From contig NZ_LDES01000093.1 in NCBI RefSeq assembly GCF_001015195.1, positions 37,489 to 101,488 on the forward strand: a stretch of DNA of 64,000 nucleotides, read 5' to 3'. The DNA comes from Sphingomonas sp. Y57. Lineage in GTDB: Bacteria; Pseudomonadota; Alphaproteobacteria; Sphingomonadales; Sphingomonadaceae. The translations under genes were made by a program, and so were the position numbers. Shown here piece after piece: positions 19,359-27,811 of this stretch. The notes under the pieces were generated by a model. The model had not been told where the DNA came from. It searched no databases and saw nothing but the letters and a program-made list of their open reading frames with translations. Position 1 is the first letter of the stretch. The number at the start of each line of letters is the position of its first letter.

Positions 19359-21110
19359 TCAGCGCTCCAGCACGTAGCGCCCGGGGGCATCACCGAGCGG
19401 CGGATAGTTCCGTTCGGGCGCGCCCATCGCCGGTGGGGCCGCCGCCTCGCCCGAGTGCGATCCAAGCCATGAACTCCATTCCGGCCACCACGACCCTTCG
19501 CGCAGCTCGGCCCGCTCCAGCCAGGCATCGGGACCTGGCGCCGGGCCATCCTGCATCCGTGTCGCGATGCGATAATGGCGATGAGGATGCCCGGGCTCGG
19601 AGACGATCCCGGCATTGTGGCCACCGCTCGTCAGCACGAAGCGGATCTCCGCGCCCGTCAGCATGTGGAGCTTGTGGGTCGAGCGCCACGGCGCGACATG
19701 GTCGGTTTCCGTGCCCACCATGAAGATCGGCATGCGCAGCCCCGAGAGCGAGACCGGGTGGCCGCCGGCCTCGTAGCGCCCTTCGGACAGGTCATTGTCG
19801 AGGAACAGGCGCCGAAGATATTGCGCGTGCATGGCATAGGGCATGCGGGTGCCGTCGGCGTTCCATGCCATGAGGTCGGTCATCGGCTCGCGCTCGCCCA
19901 TGAGATAGGTCGAGAGGATGCGCGACCAGAGCAGATCGTTGGACCGCAGCATCTGGAAGGCGCCGCCCATCTGGCTGCTGTCGAGAAAGCCGCGCGCCCA
20001 CATCATCGCATCGATCAGGTTGATCTCCGCCTCGTCGATGAACAGACCAAGTTCGCCCGGCTCGCTGAACTCGGTCTGGGCGGCGAACAGCGTCACGCTC
20101 GCCAGACGCTCATCTTCATCGCGCGCCATCGCGGCCGCGGTGATGGCGAGCAGCGTGCCGCCGATACAATAGCCGGCCGCGTGGATCTTCTCGGTGCCGG
20201 TAATCACCTGGATGACATCCACGGCGGCCATCGGCCCAAGCAGGCGATAATCCTCCATGTCGAGATCGCGGTCGGCGCTGTCGGGATTGTGCCAGGAGAT
20301 GCAGAACACGGTGTAGCCCTGCCCGACCAGCCAGCGGATGAGCGAATTTTCCGGCGACAGGTCGAGGATGTAATATTTCATGATCCATGCCGGCACGATC
20401 AGTATCGGCTCCGGACGCACCGTCTCGGTTGCGGGCGCATATTGGATCAGTTCCATGACCCTGTTGCGAAACACGACCTTGCCAGCCGTGGCTGCGACCT
20501 TCTCGCCGACCCGATAGGCCTCCGTGCCCGCTGCGGGCTCCCCGCGTACCAGGCGTTCCAGGTCGTCGCAAAAAAATCGCGCACCCTCGACAAGGCATTG
20601 TCCTCCGGTTTCGAGGATGCGCTGCTGGAGCACGGGGTTGGTCGGGATGAAATTGGTCGGTGAGACCATGTCGAGCATCTGGCGGGTCGCGAACTCGACG
20701 ATCGCCTCGTGGTGGCTCGTCACGCCGCTCACGCCGGTGGTGGCGGCATGCCACCATTGCTGCTGGAGCAGGAAGGCTTGTTCGATCAGGTCGAACGGGT
20801 GGCGCTTCCAGGCGGCGTCGGCGAAGCGCCGATCCTGGGGCAGCGGATCGATCGCGGGCTCCGGATCGCTCCCGGATGCGCTGCGCATGGCATAGTCGGC
20901 AAGCCGCATCAGCTTGCGCCCGCTCTTGGCGGCAAGCTGGAGCTGCTTGCCCGGCGAGCAGAGCATATGTGCCCACCAGTCGGAATAGGATTGTGCCAGC
21001 GTGGCGGGCGACTGGCCGGACGTCAGCTGCGCGATGGCGGCGAAGCTCGATCGATCCAGCGTCGTGGCCAGACCGTCCAACGGGTCAGGGATATTGCTTC
21101 GACTCTGCAC
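19359..21110 (-). CDS. phaC: Poly(3-hydroxyalkanoate) synthase
   Basis: 583-residue PHA polymerase of the PhaC family. It has the N-terminal PhaC domain (~15-110) followed by the alpha/beta hydrolase core. The nucleophile is Cys315 in the lipase-like box GYCIGGT; the Asp is in TETDHVAPW and the His in GGHNAG. A single-polypeptide class I-like length. The GTG at 21110 is chosen because GGAG lies 7 bp before it and the conserved N-terminal domain starts soon after; the frame stays open to 21209. It overlaps a small upstream membrane ORF by 26 bp. It is the first enzyme of the phaC-maoC/pta-ackA-fabI operon. Confidence 0.92.
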   Translation of the reverse strand: MQSRSNIPDPLDGLATTLDRSSFAAIAQLTSGQSPATLAQSYSDWWAHMLCSPGKQLQLAAKSGRKLMRLADYAMRSASGSDPEPAIDPLPQDRRFADAAWKRHPFDLIEQAFLLQQQWWHAATTGVSGVTSHHEAIVEFATRQMLDMVSPTNFIPTNPVLQQRILETGGQCLVEGARFFCDDLERLVRGEPAAGTEAYRVGEKVAATAGKVVFRNRVMELIQYAPATETVRPEPILIVPAWIMKYYILDLSPENSLIRWLVGQGYTVFCISWHNPDSADRDLDMEDYRLLGPMAAVDVIQVITGTEKIHAAGYCIGGTLLAITAAAMARDEDERLASVTLFAAQTEFSEPGELGLFIDEAEINLIDAMMWARGFLDSSQMGGAFQMLRSNDLLWSRILSTYLMGEREPMTDLMAWNADGTRMPYAMHAQYLRRLFLDNDLSEGRYEAGGHPVSLSGLRMPIFMVGTETDHVAPWRSTHKLHMLTGAEIRFVLTSGGHNAGIVSEPGHPHRHYRIATRMQDGPAPGPDAWLERAELREGSWWPEWSSWLGSHSGEAAAPPAMGAPERNYPPLGDAPGRYVLER

Positions 21111-21449
21111 ACTCTCGCTCCTGCTGCGGGGCAACAAGCCCTGAAGCGCGGGAAGCCTCTGCGCACTCCGTAGTCCTACGGAGGGATTGCCTCCCATATG
21201 CCAGCCCAAGAAGGCAGAGGGCAGTGAGTGCCAGCGCGAAGAAGCCGACGACAGCCCACAAGAAGTCGGAACTCAGCACGACATTGCTGTATAGAAAGCG
21301 GCCAAATACGACCAGGAGGCTCAGTGCGATCGCCCTGGCGGGCGGACTGCGAGGAAATATGTCGCGAGCCCCATCGTGAGAATGCCGAGTGCGACCAACA
21401 CCGCGGCCGCCAGAACGGGTCTGGCCGGAGAGGCGGCCGGCCTTAACAT
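21085..21449 (-). pseudogene. Small membrane protein, apparently frameshifted
   Basis: An ATG at 21449 overlaps the cueR stop and begins a frame with a clear membrane helix (VLAAAVLVALGILTMGLATYF) that stops at 21321. From about 21340 another frame continues as hydrophobic sequence (ARAIALSLLVVFGRFLYSNVV, then WAVVGFFALALTALCLLGLAYG) to a stop at 21085. The join is smooth if one base is restored near 21330-21340, giving a ~120-residue protein with three membrane helices. I read it as a recently broken gene or a sequencing error. The family is not recognised. Confidence 0.45.
21166..21183. repeat. Perfect palindrome upstream of phaC
   Basis: CTCCGTAG-TC-CTACGGAG, an 8-bp inverted repeat 56 bp upstream of the phaC GTG. 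It lies inside the small membrane ORF, so it could be a regulator site or an RNA hairpin. The function is unproven. Confidence 0.4.
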
Positions 21450-21841
21450 TTTCTGTCGAGACTCAACTCAGTGATGATGGGACAATCCGGTCGTTCGTCG
21501 CCATGACAGCGCTCGGCGAGATCGACCAGGGTCTCGCGCAGGGTCGTCAGGGCCTCCGCCTTGCGCTGCAATTCCTCCGCCCGCGCCAACGCGACCCGCT
21601 TTACATCCGCGCTGCTGCGGCCCGTGTCGGCCCACAGGCCGAGCAGGGTCCGGATCTCCTCGATCGGGAAACCCAGATCTCGCGCATTGGCGATGAACCG
21701 AAGGCGATGGAGGTCACTCTCGCCATAGTCGCGATAGCCTGCACCCCGGCGCGGCGGCGCCGGGATGAGGCCAATCTTCTCATAATGGCGGATCATCCGC
21801 TCCGAGACCCCGCTTTGCTTCGACGCCTCCCCGATGTTCAC
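21443..21841 (-). CDS. cueR: CueR-type MerR regulator (monovalent copper sensor)
   Basis: 132-residue MerR-family activator. The winged helix-turn-helix is at ~1-70 ([24 protein letters not shown]), followed by a dimerisation coiled coil (~75-110). The metal loop has Cys112 and Cys120 (CHGDERPDC), the same spacing and numbering as E. coli CueR, so Cu(I)/Ag(I)/Au(I) sensing is expected. It lies downstream of the copper ATPase with a 4-bp overlap and is probably made from the same CueR-controlled promoter at 24.2 kb. Confidence 0.9.
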   Translation of the reverse strand: MNIGEASKQSGVSERMIRHYEKIGLIPAPPRRGAGYRDYGESDLHRLRFIANARDLGFPIEEIRTLLGLWADTGRSSADVKRVALARAEELQRKAEALTTLRETLVDLAERCHGDERPDCPIITELSLDRKC

Positions 21842-24195
21842 AGCGCTTTCCGGTTGAGGCGCAGCGCGTTGGTGACCACGCTGACCGAGGAGAGCGCCAT
21901 GGCGGCGGCCGCGATGATCGGCGAGAGGAGGATGCCGAACAGCGGATAGAGTGCGCCCGCCGCGACCGGCACGCCCGCGACATTGTAGATGAAAGCGAAG
22001 ACGAGGTTCTGGCGGATGTTCGACATGGTCGCCTGGCTGAGCCGTCGCGCCCGGACGATGCCGGTAAGGTCGCCCTTGAGCAGGGTGACGCCTGCGCTCT
22101 CGATCGCGACGTCGGTGCCCGAGCCCATGGCGATGCCGACATCGGCGGCGGCTAGCGCGGGGGCGTCGTTGACACCATCGCCGGCCATGGCGACCACCCG
22201 TCCCTCGCGCTTGAACTTCGCGACCACGGCGCTCTTCTGATCGGGCAGCACCTCGGCCTCGACCTCGTCGATGCCCAGGCGCCGGGCGACCGCTTCCGCC
22301 GTGGTGCGGTTGTCGCCGGTCAGCATGACCACGCGAATGCCCTCCGCCTTGAGCGCGGCGAGCGCTTCGGGCGTCGTGGCCTTCACCGGATCGGCGATCG
22401 CGAAGGCGCCGCCGACCGTGCCGTCGACGCCGATGAAGATCGCGGTGGCGCCATCCCGGCGCAGTGCGTCGGCCTGGCTGGCGAGCGCCTCAGTCGCAAC
22501 CCCTTCGTCGGCAAGGAACCGCGCATTGCCGAGGACGATGCGCCGCCCTTCGACCGTGCCGAGCGCGCCGCGCCCAGTCGGCGAGTCGAAGTCGATGACG
22601 TCGCTCGTGGCGATGCCGCGATCCTTCGCGGCCTCGACGATTGCCAACGCGAGCGGATGCTCGGAGGCCCGCTCGACCGAGGCGGCAAGCCGCAGCAGTT
22701 CGGCTTCGTCGAAGCCGGGCGCCGGCACGATCTGGGTGACGGCAGGCCGGCCTTCGGTGAGCGTGCCTGTCTTGTCGACGACGAGCGTGTCGACCTTTTC
22801 CATATGCTCGAGCGCTTCGGCGTTCTTGATAAGGACGCCGAGCCCGGCGCCGCGGCCGACGCCGACCATGATCGACATCGGCGTTGCGAGACCCAACGCG
22901 CAAGGACAAGCGATGATCAGCACGGCGACCGCCGCCACCAGCCCGTAGGCGAAGCGCGGCTCTGGGCCCCAGATACCCCAGGCGATGAACGCGACCACCG
23001 CGACCGCGATGACCACCGGCACGAACCAGCCCGACACCTGATCGGCCATGCGCTGGATCGGCGCGCGCGAGCGCTGCGCCTCGGCGACCATCTGGACGAT
23101 CCGCGCGAGCATGGTGTCGCGTCCGACCTTGTCGGCGACGATCACCAGCGCTCCGGTCTGGTTGAGCGTGCCGCCGATCACCGTGTCGGCCTTGGCCTTG
23201 GTGACGGGCATGGACTCACCGGTGACCATCGACTCGTCGAGCGAGGAGCGGCCGTCCTCGACCACGCCGTCGACCGGCACCTTCTCGCCGGGCCGCACGC
23301 GCAGGCGGTCGCCGACCGCGACCAGATCGAGGCTGATTTCCTCTTCGTTGCCATCGGAACCGATGCGGCGCGCGGTCTTGGGCGCGAGATTGAGCAGCGC
23401 CTTGATCGCGCCCGAGGTTCGCTCACGCGCGCGCAGTTCGAGCACCTGGCCGAGCAGCACGAGGACAGTGATCACCGCCGCCGCCTCGAAATAGACCGCG
23501 ACCATGCCGTCTTCACCGCGGAAGGCCGGCGGGAACACCTGAGGCGCGAGCGTCGCGACGACGCTGTAGATCCACGCGACTCCGGTGCCCATCGCGATCA
23601 GGGTGAACATGTTGAGGTTGCGGGTCTTGAGCGAGGCCCAGCCACGCTCGAAGAAGGGCCAGCCCGCCCAGAGCACGACGGGTGTCGCCAACACGAACTG
23701 GATCCATACCGAGATCGACATCGGTACGAGGCGATGGATCACGGGAAAGAGATGCGCGCCCATCTCGAGGATCAGCACCGGCAGGGCCAGCACCAGGCCG
23801 ACCCAGAAGCGGCGCGTGAAATCGACCAGTTCGTGGCTGGGGCCGCTGTCGGCGGTTACTGTCGCGGGCTCGAGCGCCATGCCGCAGATCGGACAGGACC
23901 CGGGATGGTCCTGCCGGATCTCGGGATGCATAGGGCAGGTCCAGATCGTGCCTTCTGGCACCGCGACCGGCGGTGCCGGCGGGCCGAGATAGCGCTCGGG
24001 ATCGGCGATGAATTTTGCCCGGCAGCCCGCGCTGCAGAAATGATAGCGTTCACCGCCATGCTCGGCTTGCTGCGCCGTGGTCGCCGGGTCGACGGTCATG
24101 CCGCAGACCGGGTCCTTGACGCCGGTCGCCGCTTTCGCGGCGCTGTGGCCGCCGCAGCAACCGCCGCCATGCGCCGCTCCATGTGTCTCGTTCAT
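21838..24195 (-). CDS. copA: Copper-exporting P1B-type ATPase
   Basis: 785-residue Cu(I)-transporting P-type ATPase of the inner membrane. The N-terminus has a Cys/Gly cluster (GGGCCGG), then a YHS domain (~27-70, DPVCGMTV), then a heavy-metal-binding domain (~85-110, [14 protein letters not shown]). There is no classical GMxCxxC HMA domain. The transmembrane metal site is [13 protein letters not shown], the phosphorylation site DKTGTLTEG and the hinge [16 protein letters not shown]. The ATG at 24195 has AAGGAG upstream, and the longer frame is rejected because it would run through the promoter. Expression should be CueR-controlled. Confidence 0.95.
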   Translation of the reverse strand: MNETHGAAHGGGCCGGHSAAKAATGVKDPVCGMTVDPATTAQQAEHGGERYHFCSAGCRAKFIADPERYLGPPAPPVAVPEGTIWTCPMHPEIRQDHPGSCPICGMALEPATVTADSGPSHELVDFTRRFWVGLVLALPVLILEMGAHLFPVIHRLVPMSISVWIQFVLATPVVLWAGWPFFERGWASLKTRNLNMFTLIAMGTGVAWIYSVVATLAPQVFPPAFRGEDGMVAVYFEAAAVITVLVLLGQVLELRARERTSGAIKALLNLAPKTARRIGSDGNEEEISLDLVAVGDRLRVRPGEKVPVDGVVEDGRSSLDESMVTGESMPVTKAKADTVIGGTLNQTGALVIVADKVGRDTMLARIVQMVAEAQRSRAPIQRMADQVSGWFVPVVIAVAVVAFIAWGIWGPEPRFAYGLVAAVAVLIIACPCALGLATPMSIMVGVGRGAGLGVLIKNAEALEHMEKVDTLVVDKTGTLTEGRPAVTQIVPAPGFDEAELLRLAASVERASEHPLALAIVEAAKDRGIATSDVIDFDSPTGRGALGTVEGRRIVLGNARFLADEGVATEALASQADALRRDGATAIFIGVDGTVGGAFAIADPVKATTPEALAALKAEGIRVVMLTGDNRTTAEAVARRLGIDEVEAEVLPDQKSAVVAKFKREGRVVAMAGDGVNDAPALAAADVGIAMGSGTDVAIESAGVTLLKGDLTGIVRARRLSQATMSNIRQNLVFAFIYNVAGVPVAAGALYPLFGILLSPIIAAAAMALSSVSVVTNALRLNRKAL

Positions 24196-24220
24196 CGCCT
24201 TGCTCCTTTCGACGCCTGAC

Positions 24221-24251
24221 GATCTAGGGTCTGACACCGTGTCAGGGTCAA
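24221..24251 (-). promoter_or_regulatory. CueR-type promoter/operator of copA
   Basis: On the minus strand: TTGACC (24246-24251), a 19-bp spacer with the palindrome CTGACAC-G-GTGTCAG, then TAGATC (24221-24226). The overlong spacer with a centred dyad is the classical MerR/CueR layout. It lies 26 bp before the copA ATG. Confidence 0.85.
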
Positions 24252-24302
24252 TACGTAATCGCCTAAGCGGACAAATCGGCGGGCCCGTTCGCCTGGCCGC
24301 CA

Positions 24303-24977
24303 TCAGCCAAGGTCATTGGCAACCGTAAGGCCGTGGTCCTGCGCCGGTCGATGCGCCGTAAACAAGTCGATCGCGCCGGTGATGGTCAAAAGCCGAAACG
24401 TCTCGGCCACATGCCTGAAGCCGGCCGCCGCGATCAGGCCGGGGAGCACGCCGTCGGCATTGGGCCGGGTATCATCGATGCCATCGAGCCGCTGCACGGT
24501 CAGGCGGAAGGCAAGCCGCATGAAACCCTGCTGGCGGCCATAATCGGCGATCACCAGGCGCCCACCCGGGCGCAGCATGGCGAACATGGCGCGCAGGGTT
24601 GCCGCCTTCTCCCTGACCGGCATCTGATGCAGCACGAGACTCGACACGACAGCGTCGGCGGCACCCGGCGCCACGTCCCTGGCAAATCCCTGACGCCAGT
24701 CGATATCGGCCCGCCGCACAGCGGCCTTGTGCCGCGCGATGTCGAGCGCCTCGGCATCGGGATCGAGACCGATCACCTGCGTCCTGGGCTCGGCTTGCTT
24801 GAGCATCAGCGCGAAGCTGCCGGTGCCACAGCCGACGTCGACGACCGTCTCACCGGCTTTGGGCGCCAGGGCGGCGAGCATGGCGGCACGCCACCGCTTC
24901 TCCCGCGTCCACAGGCGGATCGCGCGATCATAGTCTTTCGTCGATCCGGTCCCGAGGGGCGGGGTGTAGGATTGCAT
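24303..24977 (-). CDS. Class I SAM-dependent methyltransferase
   Basis: 224-residue methyltransferase. The SAM-binding motif I is [12 protein letters not shown] (~46-57), followed by an acidic residue in GLDPD (~75-79) and the post-motif LVLHQMP segment. The C-terminus is shorter than in UbiE. It follows copD by 36 bp on the same strand, so it is probably the third gene of a copC-copD operon. The substrate is unknown; the neighbours suggest a role in metal stress. Confidence 0.8.
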   Translation of the reverse strand: MQSYTPPLGTGSTKDYDRAIRLWTREKRWRAAMLAALAPKAGETVVDVGCGTGSFALMLKQAEPRTQVIGLDPDAEALDIARHKAAVRRADIDWRQGFARDVAPGAADAVVSSLVLHQMPVREKAATLRAMFAMLRPGGRLVIADYGRQQGFMRLAFRLTVQRLDGIDDTRPNADGVLPGLIAAAGFRHVAETFRLLTITGAIDLFTAHRPAQDHGLTVANDLG

Positions 24978-25013
24978 AGGCTTCTCCCAACGCGAGGCGT
25001 CCGAAACGATAAG

Positions 25014-25958
25014 CTACATCGACATGGGCGGCGATAGTGTCCCCAGCCAGGCGACGAGCCCGAGAATGACGATCGCAAGCCCGCCTTCGACGAAGAGGCT
25101 CGCGCGCAACAGCGCCTGCGCCCGTGGCGCGTCCTCTTCCTCGATCGCCTGTGCCAGTGCCGGGGTCAGGCGGTAGCGGTTGAGCGCGGCAAGGCCCAGC
25201 ATGCCCCCAAACAGCACCAGCTTGGCGATGAGCAGCAGGCCGTAGCTCGACTGACCGAGCGAGGCGATGTTGCCCGGGCCGACCAGAAACCAGCCGTTCA
25301 CCGTCCCGGTCAGGATCAGCAGGGCGACGATGATCGTGCCGACGAGGGAGAAACCCCGCAGGGCTTCCTCGGCCAGTGTGACCTGGTCCATGTCTTCAGC
25401 GGCGACATCATCGGTTGCGAGCCTGGGAAGAACCAGCGCGAGGAAGGCGGCAAGCGCGCCGACCCAGGCGCCGGCGGCGAGCAGATGGATGAGATCGGCC
25501 AGCAGTTGCAGCCAGCCCGCCTCGCCTTCGCCGGCCGCGCCATGCCCGCTCCAGGCGAGGGTCGCGAGCGCGACCGCGCCCGCCAGAGTGGAGGCGATGA
25601 AGGCAGGACGGGATTGCCGGCGATAGAAGGGGATGCAGAGCAGAAGAACGAGGAGCGCGACGAGGCGCGCCTTCAGCGCCGTTCCCATGGAAGTGCCGTT
25701 GAACAGCTCTGCGACCATGGAAAGATCAGGCTGGGCGAGTGGCAGCCCGGTCATCGCCGCAGCCTGCAACGCGAACCCCAGCGCCGACAGCAGGAGGGCG
25801 AGACAGGCGAGACCGGCCACCATTGCCGCCATCGGCAGATGCCGCTGCACCATCCGGCCGCCGCCGGGCGCATAGAGCGCGAACAGCGGCAGGCCGAACA
25901 GCAGGCCGAGATCGACGTAGAGCGCCCAGCGGACGGCGACGAGTGCCACGTCGTTCAT
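25014..25958 (-). CDS. copD: Copper resistance membrane protein CopD
   Basis: 314-residue inner-membrane protein with about eight hydrophobic segments. The family hallmark is the central SGHGA...LIHLLAAGAWVGALAAF stretch with His residues in a membrane helix (~130-170). CopD is thought to move copper across the inner membrane together with periplasmic CopC. It follows copC by 4 bp on the same strand. Confidence 0.9.
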   Translation of the reverse strand: MNDVALVAVRWALYVDLGLLFGLPLFALYAPGGGRMVQRHLPMAAMVAGLACLALLLSALGFALQAAAMTGLPLAQPDLSMVAELFNGTSMGTALKARLVALLVLLLCIPFYRRQSRPAFIASTLAGAVALATLAWSGHGAAGEGEAGWLQLLADLIHLLAAGAWVGALAAFLALVLPRLATDDVAAEDMDQVTLAEEALRGFSLVGTIIVALLILTGTVNGWFLVGPGNIASLGQSSYGLLLIAKLVLFGGMLGLAALNRYRLTPALAQAIEEEDAPRAQALLRASLFVEGGLAIVILGLVAWLGTLSPPMSM

Positions 25959-25962
25959 GGCG

Positions 25963-26340
25963 TCACTTGACGGTAAAGGCGAGATTGCCCTGGATGCGGT
26001 GCGTGTCGGTCGAGACGACGTGCCAGGCGACCTGATAGCTGCCCGCCATGAGCGGCTTGGCGAGCGTCAGCACGAGCGTCTTGTCGCCTTCGACGGACGT
26101 CTTGAAGCCGGTTACCGCCATGCGGTGGTTGGGCATGCCGGGCATGCCGGTCATCACGATCTCGGCGCCCGACAGCCTGGGCATCAGACCTTCACTGAAG
26201 GTGAGCGTTATACGCGACGGCGCCGGGACGCTGGCGTTGGCGGCGGGCGTCGAGGACACGAGCTTGGGATGGGCGTAGGCCGGAGCCGAAACACTCAGGC
26301 CGACGGCGGCGATGGCTGCGAGCGGCGAAAAGAAGCGCAT
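25963..26340 (-). CDS. copC: Periplasmic copper-binding protein CopC
   Basis: 125-residue exported protein. The signal peptide is ~1-23, cleaved before His24 (AYAHPKLVSSTP), so mature CopC starts with the His that ligates Cu(II). A Met-rich stretch (MTGMPGMPNHRM) and the C-terminal WHVVSTDTHRIQG motif complete the copper sites. It is the first gene of copCD, 31 bp downstream of an ECF-type promoter element. Confidence 0.92.
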   Translation of the reverse strand: MRFFSPLAAIAAVGLSVSAPAYAHPKLVSSTPAANASVPAPSRITLTFSEGLMPRLSGAEIVMTGMPGMPNHRMAVTGFKTSVEGDKTLVLTLAKPLMAGSYQVAWHVVSTDTHRIQGNLAFTVK

Positions 26341-26370
26341 TTGGACATTCTCCTGTCAGTGACATGAGAG

Positions 26371-26397
26371 AATACGCAGCCGCGACCTGCACCCCTC
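26371..26397 (-). promoter_or_regulatory. ECF-type promoter element of copCD (site B)
   Basis: Minus strand: GAGGGGTG at the distal end, then TGCGTATT (26371-26378) with 19 bases preceding it, 31 bp from the copC ATG. It matches three other sites in the window in both boxes and spacing (see findings). Confidence 0.65.
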
Positions 26398-26421
26398 GCA
26401 ATTTTCTTTTTGTTCCCGGAC

Positions 26422-26448
26422 AAGGGTTGCCGGACCATCCTGCGTATT
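26422..26448 (+). promoter_or_regulatory. ECF-type promoter element of the sigma-switch operon (site A)
   Basis: AAGGGTT at the upstream end and TGCGTATT at 26441-26448 with the same spacing as sites B-D, 25 bp before the cnrY-like ATG. It suggests autoregulation by the CnrH-like sigma factor. Confidence 0.65.
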
Positions 26449-26472
26449 GAGAAGTGAAGACGGAGAAACATC

Positions 26473-26745
26473 ATGGACCACCTCGACGACATGCTCAGCC
26501 GGTTGCGGGAAGCGCCGCTCGATCCCCGGCTTGCCGGGCTGGACAGCCGCGTCATGGCCGAGATCGCCCGGCTCCAGGCCATGCCCCGCCTGAGCGCCAC
26601 GACATTCGGTATCGCCGCGGCAGCAGCCTTGTTCCTGGGAATTGCCGGCTCGGCCGTGCCTGTGCGGTCGACCGAAGCCGGGCCGATATCGCCCTTTGAC
26701 GCGCGGCCCGCGCTCGCTCCTTCGACGCTGCTGAGTTCACAATGA
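26473..26745 (+). CDS. CnrY-like membrane anti-sigma factor
   Basis: 90-residue protein with an acidic/basic cytosolic N-terminus (~1-40), one membrane helix (~44-62) and a short periplasmic tail with a SPFD motif, similar to the SPFG end of CnrY. Size, topology and place before the sensor and sigma genes match CnrY, which holds the ECF sigma factor at the membrane. Sequence identity is weak by eye, so the call rests mainly on synteny. The stop overlaps the next start (ATGA). Confidence 0.7.
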   Translation: MDHLDDMLSRLREAPLDPRLAGLDSRVMAEIARLQAMPRLSATTFGIAAAAALFLGIAGSAVPVRSTEAGPISPFDARPALAPSTLLSSQ

Positions 26746-27182
26746 TGCGCGACCGCCGGCTCCTGCTCCTCGTCCTGCTGACCTTTGCCGCGGCGATCGC
26801 CGGTGTGGTCATCGGCCGCGTCTATGTGGTTCCGGTGCACCCGGTCGAAAATGAGTTGCACGACCTGCTCCATCGCGATCTGAAGCTGGACACCGCGCAA
26901 CATAGCCGTCTCGAGACGATCGAGAAGAACTATGCGATCCGGCGTCAGGCACTGGAGGCCGAACTGCGCGCCGATAACGCGCGGCTCGCCGAGGCGATCG
27001 AGGCGGAGCATGGCTATGGCCCGCAAGTCGCAGCGGCGGTGGATCGCTCGCACCAGGCGATGGGCGCGCTGCAGAAGGAAACACTCGAGCATATCTTCGC
27101 GATGCGGGCCGTGCTGCGCCCGGATCAGACGGACAAGTTCGACGACGCCGTGGTGAAAGCGCTGACGGCCGAGAAAAAATGA
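26742..27182 (+). CDS. CnrX-like periplasmic metal sensor
   Basis: 146-residue protein with an N-terminal membrane anchor (~7-30) and a periplasmic helical hairpin. Every Co/Ni ligand of Cupriavidus CnrX is matched at a constant offset of -2: His40, His44 (LHDLLH), Glu61, His117 and Met121 (EHIFAM). Family knowledge says metal binding to CnrX loosens CnrY and frees the sigma factor. Here the genes around it are for copper, not nickel, so the true inducer is open. It overlaps both neighbours by 4 bp. Confidence 0.85.
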   Translation: MMRDRRLLLLVLLTFAAAIAGVVIGRVYVVPVHPVENELHDLLHRDLKLDTAQHSRLETIEKNYAIRRQALEAELRADNARLAEAIEAEHGYGPQVAAAVDRSHQAMGALQKETLEHIFAMRAVLRPDQTDKFDDAVVKALTAEKK

Positions 27183-27745
27183 CGCTCCACCTCCCCGACT
27201 GCTCGGACGGGGAGCTTGCGGCTCTGGCGCTTGCAGGCCGGCAAGCGGCCTATGGCGAGCTGGTCCGCCGGCATCAGGGCTGGGTGCACCGCCTCGTGCG
27301 CAGCCATGTCGGGAACCGCGACGAAGCGCTCGACGTGACCCAGGCGAGCTTCGTCGCCGCCTTCGCCGCACTCAACCGCTATGACGCTGCGCGACCCTTC
27401 CAGGTCTGGATGTCCCGGATCGTCATCAACAAATGCCATGACTGGCGGCGCCGGCGCGCGGTCCGGAACTTCTTCTCCATGGCCCTGCCGCTGGGCGAGG
27501 CGGATGACGTCGCCGATGAGGCGCCGCTACCCGACCAGGCAATCGGCGCCGAGCAGCAACTGGCGGAGGCGATGAAAGCGATCGCCGCCCTGCCCGCCTC
27601 TCTCAAAGACACGCTCATCCTGCGGACGATCGACGAGAAATCGGAAGCCGAAACCGCCGAGATTCTCGGCATCAGCCAGAAGGCAGTCGAGACCCGCCTC
27701 TACCGCGCCCGCGCACGCCTCGCGGAAATGTTGAAGAAAGTTTGA
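27179..27745 (+). CDS. CnrH-like ECF RNA polymerase sigma factor
   Basis: 188-residue ECF sigma factor with region 2 at ~15-85 (RRHQGWVHRLVRSHVGNRDEA, DVTQASFVAAFAALNRYD) and region 4 at ~125-185 (LPASLKDTLILRTIDEKSEAETAEILGISQKAVETRLYRAR). It is the third gene of the Y-X-H set and directly precedes copA/copB. Its stop codon overlaps the promoter element of copA. It is the likely reader of the AGGG/TGCGTAT promoter elements (inference). Confidence 0.9.
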   Translation: MTLHLPDCSDGELAALALAGRQAAYGELVRRHQGWVHRLVRSHVGNRDEALDVTQASFVAAFAALNRYDAARPFQVWMSRIVINKCHDWRRRRAVRNFFSMALPLGEADDVADEAPLPDQAIGAEQQLAEAMKAIAALPASLKDTLILRTIDEKSEAETAEILGISQKAVETRLYRARARLAEMLKKV

Positions 27746-27770
27746 GGGGGATGAGGCCACGCTGCGTATT
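27744..27770 (+). promoter_or_regulatory. ECF-type promoter element of copA/copB (site C)
   Basis: GAGGGGG at the upstream end, TGCGTATT at 27763-27770, same spacing as sites A, B and D, 42 bp before the copA ATG. It overlaps the sigma-factor stop codon. Confidence 0.65.
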
Positions 27771-27811
27771 TCCATTAGGTCCGCCCTCTTTCTTAAAGCT
27801 GAGACAACCGA

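Noticed and set aside
24246..24259. TACGTATTGACC next to the copA promoter as another copy of the TACGTA element
   Set aside because: The TACGTATT part abuts the -35 box of the CueR promoter, lacks the CTC/CTT flank and the spacing of the other seven, so it may be coincidence.
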